This document shows, piece after piece, positions 7,333 to 13,333 of a stretch of DNA of 16,542 nucleotides. Origin of the DNA: Chloroflexota bacterium (GTDB lineage Bacteria; Chloroflexota; Dormibacteria; Dormibacterales; Dormibacteraceae). Numbering within the stretch: the first letter of the stretch is position 1; the number at the start of each line of letters is the position of its first letter. Both the position numbers and the translations under genes were made by a program. A model generated the notes under the pieces. That model was given only the letters and a program-made list of their open reading frames with translations. It did no database searches and was not told where the DNA came from. The stretch is from positions 1 through 16,542 of the forward strand of contig VBGE01000087.1 of NCBI GenBank assembly GCA_005880345.1. Reading direction: 5' to 3'.

Positions 7333-9508
7333 GCCCGCGCGGCGGGACCTGCAGCAGGGACAGGCGATCATCCTGATCGCGCTGCTCATCCTGGTGCTGT
7401 TCGGCATGCTCGGTCTTGCCATCGACTCCGGCCGCGGTTACGTCGACCGGCGCGATCAGCAGGCAGCGGTCGACGCAGCTGCCCTTTCGGCCGGCGACTG
7501 GTACGAGAACTACACCGACATCAACCTCTCGATCCAGCAGTCTGTCGCGCTTTACCAGCGCGACATGCGCCTGTACAACGGACCCGCCGGGGCTCCCAAC
7601 CACACCTTTGCCCTGGTCGGCCCGACGAGCTCGCTGCCTCAGGACACCTGGATCTATTCCTACAACGAGGGCTACACGCTGACAATCGTCGCGACCAACA
7701 CGCAGTTCAACGGCTACGAGTTCGAGTACACGACCACGCACAACCTTCCGCTCGCGTTCATCCAGATCTTCGGTGGATCGAGGACTGTGCCCATAGGGGC
7801 CACCGCGACCTCGATCGTCGGCAACCAGCGCCAGACACCGGCCTTGTTGACGCTCAGCAACCAGAGCTGCGCGACCAACCTGACCGGGTCCGCGCAGCTG
7901 ACGGTGCTCGGAGACGTGTACACCAACGGAACCGCGTGCCTTGACTCCAACCTGCACGAAGCAGGCAACTGCTACGGCGGCGCAGGATCCAACTGCAACG
8001 TCGCGCAGTACTACTGCTACAACTCGACCCCAGGTTTCGTGCCGTATGCACCGCCATGCCTGCCCGGTGACACTCAAGGCACCGGCATCGTTCCAGCACC
8101 GACGCTGCCCGACCCGGGCTTCCTCGCAACTTCTGCGGGTTACTACACGAACAACGAGGCCTACGGCCAGTGGAACCGCGGCACGTGGACAGAGATGCGT
8201 CCGGGAGAGTACGCGAACTTCCACCTGAGCGGCGGATCGGCCAGCTGCGCCTTCCTGGATCCTGGCGTCTACACCTTTCTGGGCGGCTACTCGTCTGACG
8301 CGAACGGGAGCTTCCTGTCGAACGAACTCAGGCCACCCGAAGAGGAGCTCTGGTCGAGCCCTGCGGGGACAAGCCTCGCCACACCGGAGTTCTGGAACCA
8401 GAACGGTGTCGGCGTGGGCGGCGGTGCGGGGGCCGGCTGCGCGGGCCAGTTCAACCTGACGGTCGTCCCCGCTCTCGGCATGGGCATCAAGCACCAGGGC
8501 GGCGGCGGCAACTGGGGGGTTGAGGTGACCTCGGTCCGTTGGGATCGTTTTCTCGATCCCAACATCACGCCCGACCCTTGCTACAACTCGCCGGGATGCC
8601 GCCGCGAGAGCGCGCCCTCCGCATGCCAGCAGGTCAACACGCTCGACGGCAACAACTCCGGCATCGATGTAAACGTCACGCGGAATGCGCCGGGCGCCCA
8701 GTACTACAACGTGTACGTCAACGCCAACGGGTGTGACGGCGTGCCCAACAACTTCTCGTTCCTCGGCCGCTTCCTGGCTCCGGGCTTTATCGATGCCGGG
8801 AGCCCGCCGGCGGCGGCGATAGGCCCGTTTCCCAATGGTGTTGCAAGCACCCTGATCAATGGAGTCAACGGGTGGACTTGCGGGATCGCCACGGTCACGA
8901 TCTGCAACATCGCGTACAACAACATGTCACCGACGGTTCAGTGCTATGCGCAAACGCGCATCAAGCTGTGCCAGACGCCCGACGACGAGACAGCGCCCCA
9001 GTGCTTCAGCAACTGTCCTCCTCCGGCCAACCTGCTGTCGCAGGAGAACGCTCCCATGTCGCTCGAATACCCGCCGTACACGGCCGGGGACGTGGCGAAC
9101 GAGAACTACTGCCAGCCGTCGCCCAACCCCGGCAACCTCAATGCGCCATGCATCGGCTCCCAGGTCACGCCCGGCGGCGTGCAGTTCTACTTCCCGAACG
9201 GGTCGTGTTTCAACCAGAACTCCAATGGCGCGACGTACGTCTACGGCGGGGTGCAGTACAACTGGATCGTCATCTACGCGCCGGCCACCAACACATGCGA
9301 CGAGTCGATGAACGGTGGCGCGTCGACGCAGTTCATCGGCACCATCTACACGCCCGGGGCCAACTGGACGATCAACGGAGGCGACAGATCGCCGCTGGCC
9401 GGCCAGGTGATCTGCTACACGGCGAAGGTGGCCGGTGGCGGGCAGGCCGGGATCGACTTCAACCCGAACTACTCGCCGGTCCCCCCGGCCGCGAGGCTGA
9501 TCAACTAG
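7301..9508 (+). CDS. Large TadG-like secreted protein, Cys- and Asn-rich
   Basis: 735 residues. The N-terminus matches the Tad/TadG-like leader: basic segment, QGQAIILIALLILVLFGMLG (membrane span about 20-42), then IDSGRGYVDRRDQQAAVDAAALSAG, the pattern that defines the family. The rest (about 65-735) lies outside the membrane and is rich in Asn, Gly, Pro, Thr and aromatic residues, with about two dozen Cys, all beyond residue 180, often in CxxxC-like pairs. The last 80 residues (FIGTIYTPGANWTING, then LAGQVICYTAKVAGG) resemble the beta-rich repeat end seen in other TadG-like proteins, which I recall from the family. ATG 7301 is chosen; TTG 7274 or GTG 7313 are alternatives and none has a clear ribosome-binding site. 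It overlaps the previous gene by 32 bases. No von Willebrand A domain or MIDAS motif is recognisable, unlike classical TadG. Confidence 0.82.
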   Translation: MRFTVLNIRTRPARRDLQQGQAIILIALLILVLFGMLGLAIDSGRGYVDRRDQQAAVDAAALSAGDWYENYTDINLSIQQSVALYQRDMRLYNGPAGAPNHTFALVGPTSSLPQDTWIYSYNEGYTLTIVATNTQFNGYEFEYTTTHNLPLAFIQIFGGSRTVPIGATATSIVGNQRQTPALLTLSNQSCATNLTGSAQLTVLGDVYTNGTACLDSNLHEAGNCYGGAGSNCNVAQYYCYNSTPGFVPYAPPCLPGDTQGTGIVPAPTLPDPGFLATSAGYYTNNEAYGQWNRGTWTEMRPGEYANFHLSGGSASCAFLDPGVYTFLGGYSSDANGSFLSNELRPPEEELWSSPAGTSLATPEFWNQNGVGVGGGAGAGCAGQFNLTVVPALGMGIKHQGGGGNWGVEVTSVRWDRFLDPNITPDPCYNSPGCRRESAPSACQQVNTLDGNNSGIDVNVTRNAPGAQYYNVYVNANGCDGVPNNFSFLGRFLAPGFIDAGSPPAAAIGPFPNGVASTLINGVNGWTCGIATVTICNIAYNNMSPTVQCYAQTRIKLCQTPDDETAPQCFSNCPPPANLLSQENAPMSLEYPPYTAGDVANENYCQPSPNPGNLNAPCIGSQVTPGGVQFYFPNGSCFNQNSNGATYVYGGVQYNWIVIYAPATNTCDESMNGGASTQFIGTIYTPGANWTINGGDRSPLAGQVICYTAKVAGGGQAGIDFNPNYSPVPPAARLIN

Positions 9509-9803
9509 ACGGGCGGGCTTCGTAGCCCAGAGCCCTCAGCGCCTCGTCGATCCACTGGAGTGCCATCTCGCGTGTGCTGGCCCACGTCTCGGGCGACGCA
9601 CCCGGTGTGGCGGTGTCGATCACGACTCGCCCGGCCACGCGCAGCAGGCGCCGGACCAGGGGCCCTGCGTCCGGTGAAGTGAACTCGAGCTGCTCCAACG
9701 CGCGGGTCAGCACAAAGCAGGCGGCGTTGAACGTCTCCGCATCGATTGGCGTACTATTCGCCAACCGTTCGGCCAGCTCCGCCCGCAGATCGGAGGGGTC
9801 CAT
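9501..9803 (-). CDS. Small helical protein of unknown function
   Basis: 100 residues, no family recognised. The sequence looks mostly alpha-helical (DLRAELAERLANS; PLVRRLLRVAGRVV; EMALQWIDEALRALGY), soluble, with a single Cys and no signal peptide. The ATG at 9803 is the only good start. It is divergent from greA with 33 bases between starts, sharing an AT-rich stretch, and its stop overlaps the end of the TadG-like gene by 8 bases. The composition looks protein-like rather than the Arg/Ala/Pro pattern of chance frames here, which is why it is kept. It has no evident link with either neighbour. Confidence 0.6.
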   Translation of the reverse strand: MDPSDLRAELAERLANSTPIDAETFNAACFVLTRALEQLEFTSPDAGPLVRRLLRVAGRVVIDTATPGASPETWASTREMALQWIDEALRALGYEARPSS

Positions 9804-9836
9804 AGGCCGGACTATTATTCGAGTTAAGGCTTGGGT
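9804..9836. promoter_or_regulatory. Shared divergent promoter region, greA and small unknown gene
   Basis: The 33 bases between the two ATGs hold an AT-rich island. On the plus strand TATTAT (9813-9818) is a good -10 for greA, giving a leader of about 12 bases with AAGG (9826-9829) as ribosome-binding site. On the minus strand AATAAT/TAATAG at the same place would start transcription within a few bases of the ATG at 9803. No good -35 is visible for either. Prediction only. Confidence 0.5.
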
Positions 9837-10301
9837 ATGGATCTCACCGAACCTGTTTTGCTGACGCCTGAGGGCCTCGAGAAGCTGAAGCGTGACCTTG
9901 AGGTCGCGCTACGCCGGCGTGCGGAGGCAGGCGAGCGGCTCAAGGAAGCCTTCCAGCCAGGCGACATCGAGGACAACCCCGAGTACGAGCAGGCGAAGGA
10001 AGAAGTTGGGCTCCTCGACAGCCGGATCTACGAGCTGCAGGAGATGATCGGCCGGGCCCAGATCATCAAGGACACTCACTCGAGCGTTGCCGAACCCGGC
10101 TCGACCATCGAGGTCGTCGACAACGAGGGCGAGAGCGAGACATACCACCTGGTCGGCGCCGTCGAGAGCGACCCGTCCGCGGGCCGCATCTCGGTTGACT
10201 CGCCTGTCGGCCGCGCCCTGGTCGGAAAGAAGAAGGGCGACAAGGTGACGGTCAGCGTGCCGTCGGGAACGCTCACCTTGACCATCAAGGCGGTCAAATA
10301 A
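9837..10301 (+). CDS. greA: Transcription elongation factor GreA
   Basis: Rescues backtracked RNA polymerase by stimulating cleavage of the transcript 3' end. 154 residues, close to the usual 158. Residues 1-75 form the antiparallel coiled coil (LTPEGLEKLKRDLEV, then AGERLKEAFQPGDIEDNPEYEQAKEEVGLLDSRI in two helices), with the acidic tip GDIEDNPEY carrying the metal-binding acidic residues (GDLSENAEY in many relatives). Residues 80-154 are the FKBP-like domain (ending VGRALVGKKKGDKVTV, then VPSGTLTLTIKAV). ATG 9837 is preferred over TTG 9831 because AAGG lies seven bases before the ATG but only one base before the TTG. It is apparently a single-gene unit, closed by a perfect hairpin one base after the stop. 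Confidence 0.95.
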   Translation: MDLTEPVLLTPEGLEKLKRDLEVALRRRAEAGERLKEAFQPGDIEDNPEYEQAKEEVGLLDSRIYELQEMIGRAQIIKDTHSSVAEPGSTIEVVDNEGESETYHLVGAVESDPSAGRISVDSPVGRALVGKKKGDKVTVSVPSGTLTLTIKAVK

Positions 10302-10329
10302 TGAGAGGGAACCTGCCGGTTCCCTCTCA
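10302..10329 (+). terminator. Perfect 12-bp hairpin after greA
   Basis: TGAGAGGGAACC, loop TGCC, GGTTCCCTCTCA: twelve pairs without mismatch, starting at the base after the greA TAA. No T run follows, so it is not a textbook intrinsic terminator. It could terminate in a U-independent way or protect the 3' end. The stem and its place are seen; the role is inferred. Confidence 0.7.
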
Positions 10330-10333
10330 CGCT

Positions 10334-10344
10334 CCCCGTAGGGG
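10334..10344. repeat. Short inverted repeat CCCC-GTA-GGGG
   Basis: Second hairpin-forming sequence, four bases after the 12-bp hairpin. Small on its own, but part of a run of three. Confidence 0.4.
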
Positions 10345-10362
10345 GCCCCAAAAGGAAGCCGA

Positions 10363-10379
10363 CCCGGCCTGCGGCCGGG
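10363..10379. terminator. Third hairpin between greA and the acyl-CoA synthetase gene
   Basis: CCCGGCC, loop TGC, GGCCGGG: seven GC pairs. No T run on either side. It lies about 60 bases upstream of the conserved coding start of the next gene, so it could be a second terminator or a 5'-leader structure of that gene. Confidence 0.45.
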
Positions 10380-10440
10380 CAAGCGCCGCTGCTCTCCTTC
10401 CCGCGGAAAGGTCTGGACTGGAGTAGCAAAAACGTCTGCG

Positions 10441-12192
10441 CTGAGGACCACCGCCGACACGGGTAAGGGGATCGACCCCGATGGGATCTCTGAGCGGACC
10501 ACCGTCGGCGTCTTCTTCCGGCAGGCGGCGAAGTACGGCGACCGCGCTCTGATCCACCACCGCATCGGCGACGCATGGAGCGTAAAGAGCTGGAACGCAA
10601 TGCGGCAGGACGTGCTTTCTGTCGCGTCCGCCCTGATCGAGGCGGGAGTGAAGAGTGGCGATTCGGTGATCGTCATGTCGGAGAACCGCGTCGAGTGGCT
10701 CATCTGCGACTTCGGCATCCAGGCCGCGGGCGCTGTCACAGTGCCGATCTATCCCAACACGCCACCAGAGGTTGCGAGGACCATCGCGGAAGACAGCCTC
10801 GCGGTGCTGGCGATCGTATCCGACTCGCAGCTGGCGGCCAAGCTCCCGGCCGGCGGCTCGCTGCGCCAGGTGGTCCTGATGGATCGGGAGGTGCGCGCAT
10901 GGACCGACCGCGGCCCGACCCGGCTGGCTGAGGTCGACGCCCGTCTCAGGGCCATCCGCCCGGACGACATGTGCACCATCGTGTACACCGCCGGCACCAC
11001 CGGCGTGCCGAAAGGCGTCGAGCTGCTGCATCGGAACCTGGTCGACGTCAGCCGCGCAGCTCTCCAGGTGCACCCGATCACCGACGCCGACGTCTCGCTC
11101 TCGTGGCTGCCGTACGCGCATGTCTACGGGCGCATCAACGAGATCTTCATCGGGATCATGTACGGCGGGCAGACGTGGATCTCACGCGGCCCGGACCACC
11201 TGGCCGGCGAGCTGCACGAGGTCAAGCCGACGGTAATGTGCAGCGTTCCGCGCGTCTACGAAAAGATGTATGCGGCCGTGATGTCCCGCGTGCACGAGTC
11301 CAGTCGAACGCGACGCGCGATCTTCGGATGGGCAATGCGTGTGGGGGGTCGCTTTTCGCAGACGGCCCATCCGGGTCCGGTCCTGCGGGCTCAGCGCGCC
11401 CTGGCCGACCGGCTGGTCCTTGCATCGCTGCGCACCCGTCTTACCGGCGGCCGCCTACGTTTCTTCGTCAGCGGCGGCGCCGGCCTCGCCCGCGAGATCG
11501 AGGAGTTCTTCTGGGCGATCGGCGTGCCCATCCTCAACGGCTGGGGCCTCACCGAAACCTCCTCCGGCGTCTGCTCGAACACCCTTTACCAGCACCGTTT
11601 CCTGACGGTTGGCAAGCCGTTTCCAGGGGTCGAGCTGAAGGTTGCCGACGACGGCGAGATCCTGGTCAAAGGGCCAGGCAACATGCGGGCATACCACAAC
11701 AAGCCCGAGGCGACTGCCGAAGTCATGAAGGACGGGTGGTTCTACACCGGCGACATCGGTGAGATCGACGCGGACGGCTACCTCAAAATCACCGACCGCA
11801 AGAAGTCGCTGTTCAAAACCGCGGGCGGCAAGTACATTGCCCCGCAGCAGCTCGAACACGACCTCCTCAGCGACCCTTTGATCACGCGCTCGGTCATCGT
11901 CGGCGAAGGCAAGCCTTACGTGACGGCGCTCATCGTCCCCGACTGGGACGCGGCGAAGAAGCAGGGCATGGACCAGGCCGCGGTGAAGGCCCGCATTCAG
12001 CAGACGGTAGACCGGGTGAACGCGCACCTGGGACAGTGGGAGACGATCAAGTACTTCACGATGCTTCCACGCGACTTCACCGAGACGAGCGGGGAGCTTT
12101 CCCTCAAGCAGGACGTCAAGCGCAAGGTGATTGCCGAGCGATACGGCGACCAGATCGAATCCATGTACACGGGCAAAACGAAAGCCTCGTAG
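10441..12192 (+). CDS. Long-chain acyl-CoA synthetase (AMP-forming)
   Basis: ANL-superfamily enzyme: activates a carboxylic acid, probably a long-chain fatty acid, to acyl-AMP and then acyl-CoA. Counted from 10441 (583 residues): P-loop YTAGTTGVPKG about 182-192, GWGLTETSSG about 367-376, YTGD about 435-438, TDRKK about 451-455, and the C-terminal lid with TSGELSLKQDVKRK, where the catalytic Lys lies. The nearest conventional start (ATG 10600) would cut off conserved N-terminal sequence (TVGVFFRQAAKYGDRALI, then WSVKSW). The frame is open upstream to a stop at 10339 with no ATG, GTG or TTG, so CTG 10441 is used as the best available start. A non-standard start or a base error are the two explanations. 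Chain-length specificity cannot be read here. Followed after 10 bases by a small four-Cys gene. Confidence 0.9.
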   Translation: MRTTADTGKGIDPDGISERTTVGVFFRQAAKYGDRALIHHRIGDAWSVKSWNAMRQDVLSVASALIEAGVKSGDSVIVMSENRVEWLICDFGIQAAGAVTVPIYPNTPPEVARTIAEDSLAVLAIVSDSQLAAKLPAGGSLRQVVLMDREVRAWTDRGPTRLAEVDARLRAIRPDDMCTIVYTAGTTGVPKGVELLHRNLVDVSRAALQVHPITDADVSLSWLPYAHVYGRINEIFIGIMYGGQTWISRGPDHLAGELHEVKPTVMCSVPRVYEKMYAAVMSRVHESSRTRRAIFGWAMRVGGRFSQTAHPGPVLRAQRALADRLVLASLRTRLTGGRLRFFVSGGAGLAREIEEFFWAIGVPILNGWGLTETSSGVCSNTLYQHRFLTVGKPFPGVELKVADDGEILVKGPGNMRAYHNKPEATAEVMKDGWFYTGDIGEIDADGYLKITDRKKSLFKTAGGKYIAPQQLEHDLLSDPLITRSVIVGEGKPYVTALIVPDWDAAKKQGMDQAAVKARIQQTVDRVNAHLGQWETIKYFTMLPRDFTETSGELSLKQDVKRKVIAERYGDQIESMYTGKTKAS

Positions 12193-12202
12193 AGTTCCGA
12201 CC

Positions 12203-12571
12203 GTGGCGACACCGGTCGACCTTTCCGAAGTTCACGCGGCGCTGGACCGCCTCCGCCCGCAGCTGTGCCATTGCGGCCTGAAGGGAGAATGTCTGGGCTG
12301 CAAGGGCATCGAGATGGTGCGCGCGCAGGCCGAAGCGGTGGCCGCGGCGGCGAGCCAGCCCATCCTGATCCAGGTCGCACAGGAATCGGCGATGCAGGAC
12401 ATGGCCACGCGCTTCCAGGCCATGTCCGAGCGGTTGATGTCGGATCCTGAGATCCGCCGCTCGGCCGAGCAGATGCAGGAACGGTTAATGGAGGACCCCG
12501 AGACGCGCCAGCTCCTCGAGGAGCTGATGCGCCGCCTGGGCGGCACGCCTCCTACGGACGAGCTGAACTAG
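12203..12571 (+). CDS. Small four-Cys protein with DPE repeats, unknown function
   Basis: 122 residues, no family recognised. Residues 22-33 read CHCGLKGECLGC (CxC-x5-CxxC), a likely zinc- or metal-binding knuckle. About 35-75 is an Ala/Gln-rich helix. About 76-112 holds two related units, SERLMSDPEIRRSAEQM and QERLMEDPETRQLLEEL, resembling the short DPE helical repeats of STI1-type chaperone-binding modules; that likeness is weak. GTG 12203 is chosen because it lies 10 bases after the acyl-CoA synthetase stop. A longer frame from 12131 would overlap that gene. No strong ribosome-binding site. Probably co-transcribed with the synthetase, but a functional link is unproven. The final 87 bases overlap the antisense tail of the minus-strand gene ending at 12485. 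Confidence 0.72.
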   Translation: MATPVDLSEVHAALDRLRPQLCHCGLKGECLGCKGIEMVRAQAEAVAAAASQPILIQVAQESAMQDMATRFQAMSERLMSDPEIRRSAEQMQERLMEDPETRQLLEELMRRLGGTPPTDELN

Positions 12572-13252
12572 AGCGCGCCTAGGTCCGCTCCTCCGACGCC
12601 CGCCCCTCCGGCGCTGCGTTGCTACGTGGTTGGGGTTGGCTTGGTAGGTCTGGCCGGCGCGTTCCACATTCAAGTTGGCGATCAGCTTGGTGCGGAAGTC
12701 CGCCTCGGTGACGTGCTGCGCCGCGGCGACCTGGGAGAGCGACTGGTGAGCGGCGAGGTCTGCCTTGAGCTGCGCCTCGGTCACGCCCAGTGCACTCGCC
12801 GCGGCTGTGATGTACTGCTGCATATAGGCGCCGATGGCGGGCTTGGCGTTGCCCGCCGCGCTGTGGCCGGCCGATGAAGGCAGCGCGCAGGGCGTCTGGC
12901 CCGCCAGCTTCTTTTTGATCGTGTCGGCCTGCGCTTGCGTCAGCTGTCCGCCCTTCACCTCGTCGGCCAGGGTGTCGGCGATCGCCTTCTGATACGCGGC
13001 GCTGATCTCGGCCTGGCTCTTGCTGATGGCCACGGCGAAGTGCTTCATGAAGTCGCTGCAGGCCGTCGACGACGCGCTCGCGTCCACCGCCGCCACCTGG
13101 GCGTCGGAGGGAGCAGACGTCGACGGACGGAATCCGAAGGTCATGCCGGCGGCCGAAGCCGTGACGACGACCGCGAGGCCGGCGATGAGCACAGCGCCGA
13201 CGGCCAAGCCGGCGACGCGCAGGTAGCGGGTCCGGGTGATTAGGGTGATCAT
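12485..13252 (-). CDS. Signal-anchored helical protein, C-terminal tail doubtful
   Basis: 255 residues in the open frame. Basic start and hydrophobic stretch (about 11-35, ending TASAAG) indicate a signal peptide or anchor. Two Cys (65, 122) could form a disulfide outside the membrane. Between them is a helical segment with GGQLTQAQADTIKKKLAG (101-118). At about 153-195 the sequence ALGVTEAQLKADLAAHQSLS, then QVAAAQHVTEADFRTKL, matches a short helical repeat (LGVTxxxLxxxLxxGxSLxxxA) that I recall from secreted proteins of Actinobacteria and Chloroflexota; no function is known to me. From about residue 210 the sequence becomes Arg-rich and unlike the rest, and runs antisense over the preceding gene, so the natural end may be near 12625. 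ATG 13252 has only a weak GAGAG upstream. Confidence 0.72.
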   Translation of the reverse strand: MITLITRTRYLRVAGLAVGAVLIAGLAVVVTASAAGMTFGFRPSTSAPSDAQVAAVDASASSTACSDFMKHFAVAISKSQAEISAAYQKAIADTLADEVKGGQLTQAQADTIKKKLAGQTPCALPSSAGHSAAGNAKPAIGAYMQQYITAAASALGVTEAQLKADLAAHQSLSQVAAAQHVTEADFRTKLIANLNVERAGQTYQANPNHVATQRRRGGRRRSGPRRALVQLVRRRRAAQAAHQLLEELARLGVLH

Positions 13253-13321
13253 GCTTCCACTCTCACACTGGCGATTCCAAGCATCCTCATCCTTTTGTAA
13301 GTCCCGTCCGAAATCGCGGCT

Positions 13322-13327
13322 TATAGT
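13322..13327 (+). promoter_or_regulatory. -10 box placed for a leaderless transcript
   Basis: TATAGT with exactly six bases (CGGCTC) between it and the ATG at 13334, which puts the expected first transcribed base on the A of the ATG. A possible -35, TTGTAA (13295-13300), is 21 bases upstream, longer than usual. No Shine-Dalgarno site is present. Sequence-based prediction. Confidence 0.6.
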
Positions 13328-13333
13328 CGGCTC

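Noticed and set aside
7292..8494. 400-residue open frame on the minus strand
   Set aside because: Lies wholly antisense to the TadG-like gene, has Arg/Val/Ala-rich composition typical of a GC-rich shadow frame and no recognisable motif.
9574..9864. 96-residue plus-strand open frame upstream of greA
   Set aside because: Antisense to the more protein-like minus-strand gene, overlaps the greA start, and is Arg/Ser-rich without motifs.
12131..12202. Longer N-terminus for the four-Cys protein
   Set aside because: It would overlap the acyl-CoA synthetase, and the 24 added residues look like an out-of-frame shadow; GTG 12203 fits operon spacing.
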